In this document: positions 1 through 11,147 of the stretch, piece by piece
How the letters are laid out: every line of letters begins with the position of its first letter
Numbering within the stretch: the first letter of the stretch is position 1
Assembly: GCA_958450365.1 (NCBI GenBank)
Contig: CAUEEP010000607.1
Coordinates: forward strand, 1 to 64,000
Origin: Mesorhabditis belari
Lineage: Eukaryota > Nematoda > Chromadorea > Rhabditida > Rhabditidae
Length of the DNA stretch: 64,000 nt
Reading direction: 5' to 3'
Notes under the pieces: generated by a model
The model's input: the letters and a program-made list of their open reading frames with translations, nothing else
Told to the model about the DNA's origin: nothing
Database searches by the model: none
Translations under genes and position numbers: made by a program

Positions 1-93
1 AAAGTCAACCATTATCTGGCCTAAAAAGACCTACAAAAGACCTAAAAAAATACGGTAGCTATTGTCTTGCTACAGTACAACACCAGAGTATAC

Positions 94-282
94 TTATCTT
101 TGTTTATTTAGAAAATAAGTATCAAAATGTTTAAGCTGCGTTCCATATCGAGCAAAAATCAAGCTAAAGACTTTTAAAAGTGACGCGGCGCCAAAGAAAA
201 GCCGAGTAAAGAGCGGAGTCGCTTGCTCAATCTTTGCCATTTCTAGCCTCACTCTTTTCCCATCTGGGATGCAAATTAGCAA
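94..282 (-). repeat. Dispersed segment, inverted copy of 35,640-35,830
   Basis: This stretch reappears in opposite orientation at about 35,640-35,830 with a few substitutions and small indels. Both copies sit at the edge of repeat clusters. It is open on the minus strand for 62 codons, but the frame is not kept in the second copy, so I read it as non-coding repeat. Confidence 0.7.
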
Positions 283-784
283 ATTTCCGACTCATTCTTT
301 CGACTCAAATTCAACAGTTTTGATTCAACAGTTCATAAAATTTCGCTTTCACTCCAACACTCGGAAATATTTGAGAGATTTCTCTGAAATGTTCCCCCTC
401 TTTCACTAATCATTGTCTCTAGGTGAACCTCGTTTTTCTCTTTCTCTAATCAGTTTTCAGGGTACGGTAATCTTTTTTTATTTTTCTGAAAAAAGTATGA
501 AAGAAACTTCAAAGAATGAGGCCAATTATTTTTGCACTTTTTTTGCTTTTTTCTCGATTTTCAATCATTGACTCTACTTACAAAAAATCTCGACAAATTG
601 CTTTTTAACCTTGTCTTTGGCGGAATATGGCTTTGTACAAACAGGGTGACATTAGAGCATTAAAAGTGAAAAGCCGAATACACTAGAAGGCTTGTGTTTG
701 CACCATCTTTACACTCAAAGTACGCGACAAAGAATGGAAAATTAAATTGAAATTTTTGAACTTTGATTGCCAAAATTGGGAAAA

Positions 785-1460
785 AGACTTCAAAAAAATG
801 AGGTCAATATTTTTTCCGGTAGTTTTCGATGATTGCACAATAGGATGCATCTAATGCCAAATAATTGAACCTCTATCAATGAATACGGTGACGGAGTACT
901 GTACTCAGACAGACAGACAGCCGACCGAGTACTCTACTGGGAAAGTGTAAACACTCGTCCTTCTGGTGGACTCGATCTTTTCGCATGAAAAGACTTCAAA
1001 AAAATGAGGGCCAATATTTTTCTCCCTTGTAGTTTTCGATGATTTCACAATAGGATGCATCTAATGCCAAATAAAATAATCTCTATCAATGAATAGACCA
1101 ACAAAAAAGGTGTCCTCAAAACGGATTAGTGGGATTTATTTCATATTCCGCGTTTCTTTTTTATTCAGTTCTGTCTACTTGGTGATTTGCAAATGGATTC
1201 TCAAATTTACGAGGGGAAAAACTGAATGAGAAAGCCGAAAATTGGAGAAAAAATCGGGGGATTAGATTGGGGAATTGTTTGTCTTCGATTCGATCAATGG
1301 ATGAATTAGAAGAAATGAAGAGTCGAGAATAAAAAAGACAGTAGACGGTGACGGAGTACTGTACTCAGGCAGACAGACAGACAGACAGCCGACCGGTTAC
1401 TTTACTCGGAAAGCGTAAACACTCGTCCTTCTGGTGGACTCGATTTTTTCGAATAAAGTT
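785..1460. repeat. Two local direct duplications
   Basis: About 100 bp at 785-885 is repeated at 990-1,095 (shared AATAGGATGCATCTAATGCC). About 110 bp at 885-1,000 is repeated at 1,345-1,450; that unit includes a short CAGA run and the words ACACTCGTCC and TTCTGGTGGA. No coding signal is seen in the first 1.8 kb. Confidence 0.75.
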
Positions 1461-1823
1461 CCCTTGCCTTTCGATACGCGAATTCTAAACAAGTGTGAGA
1501 AAAAGGAAGAGTAGCAATGGGAAACAGACCAAGGGATTGATTCGAGAGAACTCACAGACCTCTGTGAGATCTCTGAGAGCACGAATCTTCAAAATGAACT
1601 TTGTTTGTCGAAATTAATCTATTATCATTCTATTTGGTACTCGAAAAGCGTAAACATATCATTTCTCCTATACCAAATTTTTGGAGCTCTTTTTTGGAGC
1701 TCAAAAATGATTCAAAATTGAGGTTGACGTTTCAGGATAAAGCTCGAAGTGCAGATAAATGAAGACAATGAAGGGAAAAGTAAAAATGTAATAGCATGTC
1801 TGTTTTTCAAGAATAGCTGATCG

Positions 1824-1905
1824 TTGGGAGGAGTCGAACCCAACGCAAAAGGTCGCATGAGTTCTGTAGCCCAGCACACTACCTTTAGGCTACCGCCGCT
1901 CTTAT
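1824..1905 (-). pseudogene. tRNA-like sequence, poorly folding
   Basis: Read on the minus strand there is an A-box-like stretch followed by a B-box-like GGTTCGACTCC and a CCAACGATCA-type 3' end, with spacing that would need a long variable arm. The 5' end does not pair with the 3' acceptor strand and the T stem is disrupted. I treat it as a tRNA-derived relic (possibly a SINE head), not a working tRNA. Confidence 0.3.
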
Positions 1906-2200
1906 TGGCTAGGGTTTGTTGGCAAACAAGAGCTGCTTGGCTTGTTTTCGAAAATCGAACAACTTTTTTCGAAACTTCAAATGCAATTTTCTCGCCAGGA
2001 TTTTAATTTGAGCAAAAAGTGGATAGATATTTGGAATGTCTATATCTGATTGGTGCTTGCACAGAGCTTATCCCAAAACGCCCAGTTTGAATCCCCTTGT
2101 CAGATTTGCGTTTCATAGTAAAACCTATTTTCAGCGCATATTTATCCTCCTGTCAATTTCCCAGCGGCCACTGCGGTCTCGTGGTGTAGTGGTTATCTCA

Positions 2201-2570
2201 TTAAGCGGGCTTTGAGCTGAAGAAGTTGACCACCCAATTGTTGATCTCATCGATGTCTTTGAGCTGTTCTTCTCGCAGGGAATGTTCCATAGTCCGAAAT
2301 AAGTGATAATCTGGGGGAGCCATATCGGGACTATACGGGGCATCAGGAAGCACTTGCCACTCTAACTCTAACAGTAACCATTTCGCCTTTTTAGCACTCC
2401 AAAATGAAGTAATCCTTGGTTAATCCACCAAACACAGAGAAGAGCTTTCTTTCCATGTTGTTCTGGTTTCGATGTCGGTCTAGGAATTACTCCTGGACTT
2501 AGCCATTGACGTCTTCCAGATAAATCCAATACGGGATTACCATTAGTGAAAGAGATGGATTTATTAAGAG
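2201..2570 (-). pseudogene. mariner transposase remnant with internal deletion
   Basis: Minus-strand translation gives the mariner block around RRQWLSPGVIP and a KKALLCVWWINQG segment, then jumps to VLPDAPYSPDMAPPDYHLF and the C-terminal tail ending in NSKPA-like residues. The DD34D transposase domain is recognisable from QWLSP and the PPDYHLF catalytic Asp. The central block carrying HDNARPH (second catalytic Asp) is deleted, and the N-terminal DNA-binding domain and first Asp are absent. The stop codon abuts an antisense tRNA-Val 5' half at about 2,175-2,203. Non-functional. Confidence 0.85.
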
Positions 2571-2579
2571 TAATCCCGG

Positions 2580-2715
2580 TGGGAGCGTTTTCAGGCCTGA
2601 AAGGGTTTTCAGCACTGAAAAGCATTGATTACTGTAAGACTTTCAGGTCTGAAAGGCTTTCAGGGCTGAAAATGCTTCAGTACTGAAAATGCTTTCAGTA
2701 CTGAAAGCATTTAGG
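2580..2715. repeat. Array of palindromes TTTCAGGCCTGAAA / TTTCAGTACTGAAA
   Basis: Consecutive near-18-bp units, each centred on a perfect or near-perfect palindrome with core AGGCCT or AGTACT. The array starts directly at the 5' end of the mariner remnant. Confidence 0.9.
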
Positions 2716-3374
2716 CTGTTGCCGAAGCTTACATGAATGTACTAAATTTTACAGAAATAATTACAAATAGACTCTCTTTTCACAATTTTGACCCAAGATT
2801 GAGAGCTTCCCCTGTAAATTCTCTATTAAAGTGGAAAAAGTATAAAAGTTTCAAAAATTACCCAAATTGCTTTTAGGCTGTTAAGCTTACATGAATGTTC
2901 TAAATTTTACTAGCCAGTGGAGAAATAATTACAAATAGACTTTCAAATATTCAATTATCTTTCGATAAAACTCCTCACTACTTTGTAATATTTCTTTCTC
3001 AAAGAAATATGAATTTGACTACAAAAATTTGCGCCGCACAGGTGACCTTGTTCATTTTCTTCTTCTTTTTATATTCAAGTTCAAAGACTCAACGAAAACA
3101 TGTCGCTATGATTTTTTGATAAATTTTTAGTTTTTCTTTACATGCATAACTCATCAAAATTTACATTTCGGTCTCAATTATCATGCAAAACCAAACGTTT
3201 AAAAGATTTTTAGCCTAGAAAATTTATGTTTTATAAATTTCCATTTATTTTCTATCAACTCCTTCTAACTTGGATATTTTGGGAGTTTTCAAAGTATCAG
3301 TGTCAGAATGGATGCGTCTCCACTCCTGACGGCAAATAAAACCCAAACAATTTGCTTCAAATTCAATCCTCATT

Positions 3375-3490
3375 TGGTTCCCATCCGGTTCTTTGGTTTC
3401 CATTCTTTTCTCATTTGGCTCCCATTCGGTTCCCATTTACTTCCCATTTACTTCCCATTTAGTTCCCATCCGGTTCTCATTTGGTTCCAA
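3375..3490. repeat. 10-bp tandem repeat (TTCCCATTTA-like)
   Basis: Degenerate decamers of the type GGTTCCCATC / CTTCCCATTT run in tandem. They create long but meaningless open frames on both strands. The mirrored copy is at about 45,800-45,920. Confidence 0.8.
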
Positions 3491-3519
3491 AAAACAACTA
3501 CCTCCATCTTTTAGCCTGA

Positions 3520-3805
3520 AAAGGGTTACAGTACTTTCAATAGTGAAAGGGCTTTCAGGCCTGAAAGCCTTTTCAGGCCTGAAAGCCCTTTCACTATTGA
3601 AAGTTGTTTCAGGCCTGAAAGGCTTTTCAGTACTGCAAGCCTTTTCACTACTGTAAAGCTTTTCAGGCCCCGAAGCCTTTTCAGTATTGAAAGCCTTTTC
3701 AGTATTGAAAGCCTTTTCAGTACTGAAAGCCTTTTCAGGCCTGAAAGCCTTTTCAGTATTGAAAATCTTTTCAGGCCTGAAAGGGTTTCAGTATTGAAAG
3801 AGATT
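3520..3805. repeat. 18-bp palindrome satellite array
   Basis: About 15 units of the type GAAAGCCTTTTCAGGCCTG, alternating the AGGCCT and AGTACT cores, with AGTATT/AATACT intermediates. This is the longest array in the left arm; its mirror is at 45,495-45,785. Confidence 0.92.
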
Positions 3806-4709
3806 ATCGTCAGTTAATACTAAAATCTAATCCTAAGTAAGCTCAACAAGCCGTCGAGTTTAAAATCGTTAATCAATTTAGGGCTTTCAAAAGTGGGTTT
3901 CTATTGGGGAACGTGAGGCTCATCTCAAATAACACATGGTTGGTTGAAAATTACTTTTAACAAAGGAAAAAACTTAGCTATAAGAATTTATGGAATGTAG
4001 TTTTAAAACAGTGATAGAAATGGAGAAAAAGTTCACAACAGGGCCATCAATTTTTCAATCAATTCAATTTTTATTCTCGAAAATTCCTTGCAGTTTAGCT
4101 AGAGTCAAAAATAAAAATCAACCAGTTTCTTAAATCGATGTTACAACCTTGTAACCACAACGTCTCACTCCTGAAATAAGAACGTTCGAGCACATTAATA
4201 GCAGCCATTTTGTTCACCTAATGTGTTGAATCAGTACCTATCTTTCTTCTCACAACATTGAATTTAAAATTTACCGGCACGTATATCATTCAGCGTCAAT
4301 GTAGTGGGCGTAAGAGCGCCTAATGACATTTTCCTAAATATTAACATCAACTTGGCTGCTAGGCTCTAGCAATGCTATCTTCCACAACTTGGATCAGGTA
4401 CTAAGAAGAATTTACTTTTGTCTCGTTTATAGTCCCTATTTATTTCCTACACTCTTTCAAAGCCGCCTGAAAGCTCTTTCAAAGTCTTGTTTACAGTTGA
4501 CATCTAGCGTCTTTTGGTAAGGACCGGTCTGCGTGTAAAGAAATATTATGTGCGCGCTTGGTACTCTTCACTCAAGACACACTATTTCTTCTTCATCTTC
4601 TCTACAAAGAATTGTGAAATGTTTTTTGGATCTTTTGACTTCCAGGGGTTCCCAAACAACGCTTTGCGTTGTTTGTGAACTTTTATTTTAGAGCCAGTCA
4701 GTTTCTATC

Positions 4710-5205
4710 TTTCTATCTTTCTATATTTTGATACTCTCTATCTTCCTATCTTTCTATCTTTCTATATCTTTCTATCTGTCTATCTTTCTATCTTTCGTAG
4801 AATCAAGCTCCTCTATCAACTTATTTAGTTCCTATCCGGCTCCTTGAAAGCTCCGTGAGAGCTCGTTTATCGTCCAAATTTAGTTTCTATAAAACTCCTT
4901 GAAAGCTCCTTTATAGTCCTTATTTAGCTCCCATAAAACTCCTTTAAAGCTGCTTAAAGCTAGAAACATAGAAAGATAGAAATATATAGAAAGATGGCAA
5001 GATATAAAGATATAGAAAGATAGAAAGATAGAAAGATAGAAAGATATACGAAGATAAAAAGATAAAATAAAAAGGTAGAAGATATAGAAAGAAAAAGATA
5101 GAAAGAAACTTTCAAGTCCTCCAAGCGGTCCAAGCGGAAAAATATAGAAAGATAGAGAGATATAAAAAGATAGAAAGATATAAAGATAGAAAGATAGAAA
5201 TGCAT
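4710..5205. repeat. TTTCTATC / GATAGAAA microsatellite, inverted pair
   Basis: 4,710-4,800 is a pyrimidine-strand TTTCTATC-type array and 4,965-5,205 is the same repeat in the opposite sense (GATAGAAA). Between them are copies of the word family AAAGCTCCTT, TATAGTCC, TTTAGTTCCTAT. The array gives Phe/Leu/Ser-rich pseudo-membrane proteins in translation that I do not regard as genes. Confidence 0.88.
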
Positions 5206-5764
5206 ATCCGATTCGATCTTTTACAGAACATGTTGGGTTCAAATATTCGAGCTTGCGGCTAAAATTGAAATTCATGAAGAATTATTGAGAATCACTGACC
5301 GATTTTGCATAACATTCGTGCGTGACATTTCTTAACATAACCATTGGAGTCTTTCCAATGAAAGCGTTTGCATTTGGAGAGATATGTTCTTCCAAACGAA
5401 GCTTTTCAGCGAAATCGATCCCGAGAAATGAGAGAAGAGAGTTTTGAGCCATGCCTGAGTTGAAACCCAAATGTGTATTCTTGGTGTGATTCTTTTAGAG
5501 TTTTCGATCAAAAACAATTTCGATTTCACTTCACGGTAATGGTATCTGGAATGTTCGGAAAGTTTTATCTGTTTAAATTAAAGGGTTATTAAAATTATAA
5601 TTATAAGAGTTGGCTGAAACTGCCATTGTTTTCACACAATAAATTTGAGTTTTAGCTCATTTGCGGTTGTCAATTCAACAATTTATTTCATTTGTTTATA
5701 AAAACAACTCCAACCCAATAAAAACAACTCCAACCCAATAAAAACAACTACCTCCATCTTTTAG

Positions 5765-6115
5765 CCTGAAAAGGGTTACAGTATTGAAAAGGCTTTCAGT
5801 ACCGTAACCTTTTCAGGCCTGAAAGCCTTTTCAGTATTGAAAGCCTTTTCAGTACTGAAAGCCTTTTCAGGCCTGAAAGGCTTTTCAGTATTGAAAGTCG
5901 CTAAGTGAAAGCTTTCAGTACTGAAAAGGCTTTCAGGCCTGAAAAGGGTTTCAGGCCTGAAAGCTGTGAAAGATGTAGAAAGATGTAGAAAGATGTAGAA
6001 AGATAGCAATATTTAAAAAGATAGAAAAATATAGAAAAAAGTAGAAAGATATAGAACGATAGAAAGATGTAAAAAGATATAGAAAGATAGAAAGTAAAAA
6101 GATCCAATATAGAAA
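5765..6115. repeat. Palindrome array joined to GATAGAAA array
   Basis: 5,765-5,970 holds about ten TTTCAGGCCTGAAA / TTTCAGTACTGAAA units. It passes directly into AAAGATGTAG and GATAGAAA repeats to about 6,115. The mirrored composite is at 43,140-43,480. Confidence 0.9.
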
Positions 6116-6127
6116 AATGAAAAATAT

Positions 6128-6159
6128 ATTTACATCCCGCAACAATGCGGGATGTAAAT
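6128..6159. repeat. Perfect 14-bp-stem hairpin, loop ACAA
   Basis: ATTTACATCCCGCA at 6,128-6,141 pairs exactly with TGCGGGATGTAAAT at 6,146-6,159. The same hairpin, with the loop in the reverse sense (TTGT), occurs at 8,131-8,162 and 43,104-43,135, each time bordering a TTTCTATC/GATAGAAA array. Confidence 0.92.
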
Positions 6160-7674
6160 TTGAGTGCCCAAATAGGGATGGGGATTATGAATTCCTATAA
6201 AGCTCCTTTAAAACGGCTAGAAAGCTCCCTTATAGTCCCTACTGGGTTCCTATAAAGCTCCTTCTAAGCTCCTTGAAAACCCTCTATATTCACCGCTCGT
6301 TCGTAAGGATTAGATCGGGATTCTTTGACCGTCTTGAATCCCTGCATTCTCGGGAGGGAGGTTTAAGGAAGATAGAGAGGAACTAAATAAAAACCATAAA
6401 GCGGTTTTCAAGGTTTGCTATTTTCTTTTGTGTTATAAATTTGATATCATATAATTTTTCTGAATTTCGTACTTTTCAACTGTTGCTATAAAGGGGCTTT
6501 CGAGGAACTAAATAGAGACATAAGTGTGTCCAGTTTAATTCAAAGATTCCATAACCATTTTCAGTTCCAATTCTGATTTCTATATATAGGCACTAGCTTG
6601 TCTGCTCTCCTTCCCTTTTCTCTCATCTTCCCTTCCTCCTTCCCCAATCCCAATTTTTGTGAAATAAAACTCAAAGACAACTGCATACACAACCCCAATC
6701 TAACGAGCACATCAATTTCCATTAGGTTTTTATTTTTATCACATACCTGAATATTGACGCTTGCTAATCGAAAGTTGAAGGCCTAAAAAGCGGAAACTTG
6801 ACTTGAAAAATTAAAAATTCTACCTTTTTGTTATTCAGAGTTGGAATTTAGCAGCGATCCCGGTTCACAGATGACAACTACGCGCCATTTGGGAAGGAAA
6901 ATAGTTATCAAATCTTTTTAGAGAAACTGGAAACAATTATGTACAAGCGTTTGTTTGATGTTTAAATCGCAAGCGGAGTAGAGCACTAGTTTTGGACGTA
7001 GATTGACTCTTTTAAGTTCTCACTTTTTACTTGTAGGGTGCATCTTCAGCAAAACGGATCTTTTTTCACAAATGCATTTCTGAGTGGATAGAAGCCCTCG
7101 AAACAAAATAAACCCACTTTCTTCGATTTCACATTTAATTTAGCATTTACCAATAAGATTCTTGTCTACACTTTTCTTGAGCAGCGCAAATGTCTTTTGA
7201 AAACTGAGCACGCTAAAGAATATGTGAAACGGCTGAATTCAGTCCAAATATCCATGCATTTCCACACTTTTCCTCACGCAGTCATTTGCTCGCTTTCTTT
7301 ATAACCTAAGCACTTTACTCAAAAGTCATATCTTTTTACGATTTATCAATATTTTTTATTTAAAAAGCTTTTGTAATGTTGATAAGATTTATTCCAATTA
7401 AACCCACTTTCCTCAGGAATCCTTGAGCCATCAGACCCCACCATGTTCGTCGTAGCTTGAGCAAACCATAAATGTGAATTAAGTTGGTATCTACCGATAA
7501 GATTCTTGCCTACAGAAATAAATTATTTTTTATTCTGACAATCTCACATAGGGCCATTGTGGATGGGCAGCTTCCCGTGGATAATCCATATGGATATTAT
7601 AAATAGAAGAGCTTTTATTCCACAAAAGGGACTCAGTCCTTTATGGTAAAAATAGCTCGAAAAATTCATTTTTC

Positions 7675-8162
7675 ATTTAGTTCCTATAAATTATTTTTTT
7701 AGATTCAAGACGGTCAAAGAATCCCGATCTAATCATACGAACGAGCCGTGAATATAGAGAATCAGATTTTATGCTAATTCAGGTATTCTTTACTATTATC
7801 TAGAGTGTAAAACAGCCACACACATAAAAATCTGAAAAGGGTGTCTCGAGAAAGCATTGGTTTGGCTACGGCATTTAGCAGCGATCCCGGTTCACAGATG
7901 ACAACTACGCGCCATTTGGGAAGGAAAATAGTTATCAAATCTTTTTTAGGGGAAACTGGAAACAATTATGTACAAGCGTTTGTTTGATGTTTAAATCGCA
8001 AGCGGAGAGAGCACTAGTTTTGGACGTAGATTGACCTTTTAAGTTCTCACTTTTTTACTTGTAGGGTGCATCTTCAGCCTTCAGCCAAAACGGATCTTTT
8101 TCACAAATGCATTCACAAATTTCACTAAATTTTTACATCCCGCATTGTTGCGGGATGTAAAA
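7675..8162. repeat. Second, shorter copy of inverted-repeat-arm sequence plus hairpin
   Basis: About 7,850-8,110 repeats 6,845-7,080 in the same orientation (shared GCAGCGATCCCGGTTCACAG and GGACGTAGATTGA). It is followed by the TTTACATCCCGCA hairpin at 8,131-8,162. Another copy, inverted, lies at 24,765-25,000. Confidence 0.85.
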
Positions 8163-8194
8163 AGGAAGAGCAAATATATTTTTCATTTTTTATA

Positions 8195-8395
8195 TTTGGA
8201 TCTTTTTACTTTCTATCTTTCTATATCTTTTTACATCTTTCTATCGTTCTATATCTTTCTACTTTTTCTATATTTTTCTATCTTTTTAAATATTGCTATC
8301 TTTCTACATCTTTCTACATCTTTCTACATCTTTCTACATCTTTCTACATCTTTCTCATCGTTCTATATCTTTCTATATCTTTCTATATTTTTCTT
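8195..8395. repeat. CTTTCTACATC / CTTTCTATC array
   Basis: Tandem 8- to 9-bp pyrimidine-rich units follow the hairpin, as in the right arm at 43,140-43,335. Confidence 0.88.
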
Positions 8396-8578
8396 GAAAG
8401 ATTTGAATTTGTTTTGTTTGTTTGTTTTTGTTTGTTGTTTGAATTTGTTTTTTTCAAGGACAAGACATTGTTGAATTTGTTTTTTTTCAAAGACGAGACA
8501 CGTCAATCCAAGCACTTTTCCTTTCTCTAATCTTTTCCAAACGATTCTGCAATCGATTCTTTTCACTTAAAATTTCAG

Positions 8579-8765
8579 AGATTTCTTCGATTCGTCCAGG
8601 TCTCCGCCGCGATTCGATCGGTGATCGTCCAGTTCCGCTACTTCATCTCGAGGTAATCAAGCTTTTCTTATATTCATAAATTCCAGATTTTTCCTGTGAT
8701 AAAGCATAAGATTCCGTTTCAGATGGGACAAGGATCTCGAGTCTGGAGGAATCGGCCAACAAGTG
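8579..8765 (+). pseudogene. Two exon-like segments, gene unknown
   Basis: An acceptor AAATTTCAG at 8,578 is followed by 74 nt open to a GAG/GTAATC donor at 8,652; the open frame reads ISSIRPGLRRDSIGD then RPVPLLHLE. A 70-bp intron-like gap ends in CCGTTTCAG, followed by 43 nt (MGQGSRVWRNRPTS) to a GTGCGTG donor. The phases agree. I do not recognise the product and found no further exons, so this may be a gene fragment or chance. Open frames exist on the minus strand too. Confidence 0.3.
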
Positions 8766-8769
8766 GTGC

Positions 8770-10390
8770 GTGCTTGTTGAAGAAAAAGAATAAGGAAAGG
8801 GCTGATCTTTAAATGATCCTTTTCCATTTTGCAATGAAATGCTAGCCATTTGAGATTTACCGTTTGAGTTTACCAGCTTGTTTTTCAATTTTACTCAAAA
8901 AATATTTAATTTTTTTCTATGAAAAGCATCACGCAAATCGTTATTATGGTAGCTGATTAAACGACTATAAATCTTGCGAGGAATACGTTTCATGAAAACG
9001 CAGACTTAGCTAAAAATTTTTGTTGGAAAAAAGCTAAAAAGCTAGGACTGTATTTTTGATAACTTTTCTTTTTTCTCAGTATCTCAACGTATAGTTTATC
9101 GATCAACTTGTAGTTGCTCTTAAACACAGCGTTGAATGATAGTTCCGATCAAAACTTCCGATCAAAACTCAGAATCTAGGTTTACCGTCAGGACGTTACC
9201 GTTCACTAGGATCATATTCAATGCCTATTTAACAAGATCCTAGTACAGTGTATGAATGGTGAAAATCTCAGTCAAAGTTCGACTATCTATGCGAAAGGAT
9301 TAAGGCTAATTCGATCAATTGACTTCCTTAACAATTTTCTCTCCTTACTTTCCTTGTTATTTTTGCTTGAATTTAAGAGTTTAATTAGATGGTTTATTGA
9401 CTTATAAGCTTGATCTTCTTGGCTTGATTTGTTTTTAAATAATCTTTTCGAAAAAAGCGTCCTACGTTCGAGTCTTGGTATCTCGAGACTCTTCTGATCC
9501 TAATATTTTTCAAGAGTCAATTCTGACCAGACATTTACTTGAAGATGCCGATGCTATGGCCGAAAATTCACTTCCACTTTACTAGCTAGAAATGAAGTAG
9601 AGGAAAGTATTATAGAAACTGATCTGAAGCTCAAAAGCTTCAGATCAGTGAAACGATTTCTCGGCCAAGGGTTTGACGCTACGATTGTTTTTATGTAGTT
9701 CTACATTGGCCACCAAAAGATTTTTGATGGCGGCGCGTGGCTTTTTATCCCGAAAATATTTTTGATGGCGAAAGTTACAATTTGTGAAAAGGTTTTAAAT
9801 TGTAAAGATTTCCGCTGAATAACGACTGCAAATATTCAAACCTCGGTTGACTAAAATTTCCTTTAGAAAATAGAATTGCTTCTAGTGGGTTTCAGGCGAA
9901 GAATTCCAGAATTTAATAATGTGTTAATTCAACGGTCATTCTCTTGTTAAATCTGGCTTGTCAACTAATTTGGCTGGAAGCTACTGGTCTAAACATAGGA
10001 ACCGCTAAAATTATCATTAAAAGATTTGTATCATTAACTTGCTCTTAGTGCATCGTCTTAGCCTTAATTCAAAGCCCTGCAATTTTCACCAACCAACTAT
10101 GAAAGCACCATTCTCTGAGACAAATACTACAAACCTAAAGAGAAAAAGACCAATCCGAGGAAGGCCTAAATTAGTTCAAATTTAGCGCTAGGAGGTAGTA
10201 TTGAAATTTGAAAAAAGCCATAGATTTTTTTCCCTCCGGGGTCACCCGGGAATCTTTCCGGAAATTTTTTTGAAAAGGTCAGCAACGATCTTACTTTAAA
10301 AGATCATTAAAAAGTTCTTTAGATCCATGATAAGATAAGGTTATTGAATAATTAAATCGCTAATATTTTTAAGAATGATAAATGGCGGAG
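8770..10390. other. AT-rich stretch without a recognisable gene
   Basis: I read both strands and found no exon I could support and no tandem repeat. The TM1 exon expected for the GPCR fragment at 10,397 is not evident here. An 18-bp inverted repeat (CTGATCTGAAGCTCAAAAGC with TTCAGATCAG) sits near 9,620-9,650. Confidence 0.5.
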
Positions 10391-10396
10391 TTTCAG

Positions 10397-11140
10397 GCAA
10401 ATATCCTGCTCGCAGCAATGGCACTCGCGGACATCCTTCTTTTGGTTTGCCATTTCCCATACGCTCTCAACATCTACCCAACCTTCTACCGAAGTGCGCC
10501 ATTTCGGTGCAAGAAATAAGAAGTGAGATAACCAAAGTTTATTTTAGAGAATTTTTCTATAAAACCCATGTTTTTTTTCATTCAATGTCAAACATTTTCT
10601 CGGCGTCTGCTTCGTGGTTAGCCGTGGCTGTCTCGTTTGAAAGGTTCGTTAGATAGGGAAAGATTTGGTAAAATGAATCGAAAGATCAAGAAGTATAAAG
10701 TATTTTCATTTTTACACTTCTGCCTTTAAATCCCCAGGATACGGACCACCGCTAAAGGGATTTGCCGAGGGGCTAATGTGTGAGATTTCGCTTTCTTTTG
10801 CTTCTTTGATTAGAAATTTTAGATTACTTTGTGGTGTTTCACTTGCATTATTCTAAAGATATTCTGCCTTGTATCTCAGGTTCAGCGGCATTCGGTCGCC
10901 GATGCACGCTCGATTACAGTGGGGCAATTCGCGTGTGTTACTGTCGATCATCTTGATCCTTTTCGGTGGGTTGTTCAAACGGCTAAAAAGTTGTTTTTGG
11001 ACTACCGTAGATTTTGCCTTTAAGTAGGCTAGCCCCGTTGGTCTAGAACCTGTCGAATCTTGGCAGCTAGATTAAATAAGTGACTCATTCATTTCTACCT
11101 GTCCAAATCAAGCAAAATTTCAGGTGCTATTGGCGTGTCA
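10397..11140 (+). pseudogene. Class A GPCR fragment (TM2-TM4), truncated
   Basis: Four exon pieces fit with consistent phases: 10,397-10,506, 10,548-10,643, 10,880-10,965, and a stub from 11,124. Exon 1 encodes TM2, with ANILLAAMALADILLLVCHF and then PYALNIYPTFYRSAPF. Exon 2 encodes extracellular loop 1 and TM3, ending SASWLAVAVSFER, the E-R of a DRY-type motif. Exon 3 carries GIRSPMHAR (intracellular loop 2) and a TM4-like RVLLSIILILFG. The first intron is only 41 bp. This pattern resembles nematode peptide (FMRFamide-type) receptors; ligand unknown. No N-terminus/TM1 was found, and TM5-TM7 are missing because the fourth exon runs after about 17 nt into an antisense copy of an hlh-30 exon. 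Splice sites and frame are otherwise clean, so the truncation looks recent. Confidence 0.75.
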
Positions 11141-11147
11141 TTGTGTG

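Larger units (their letters stand above)
2775..7085. repeat. Left arm of a ~4.3-kb inverted repeat
   Basis: From about 2,775 to 7,085 the sequence matches the reverse complement of about 42,180-46,672, with near identity over long stretches; for example 5,282-5,530 mirrors 43,708-43,955. The arm contains palindrome arrays (3,520-3,805; 5,765-5,970), GATAGAAA-type arrays, a 14-bp hairpin, and many short AAAGCTCCTT / TATAGTCC words. No gene was recognised inside it. About 35 kb separate the arms. Confidence 0.9.

Noticed and set aside
1824..1905. Functional tRNA with long variable arm
   Set aside because: Acceptor ends do not pair and the T stem is broken; listed only as a tRNA-like relic.
3520..3805. 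CRISPR-like array of regular short repeats
   Set aside because: No unique spacers; units are contiguous palindromes and the DNA is nuclear eukaryotic (introns, mariner, hlh-30).
4880..5275. 131-codon Phe/Ser/Leu-rich frame resembling a multi-pass membrane protein (also at 43,962-44,357)
   Set aside because: It is the translation of a TTTCTATC/GATAGAAA microsatellite; other frames of the same array are equally open.
10740..10790. Extra GPCR exon after a CCCCAG acceptor (IRTTAKGICRGAN)
   Set aside because: Joining 10,643 directly to 10,880 gives the expected RFSGIRSPMHAR loop in phase; the extra piece would disrupt it.
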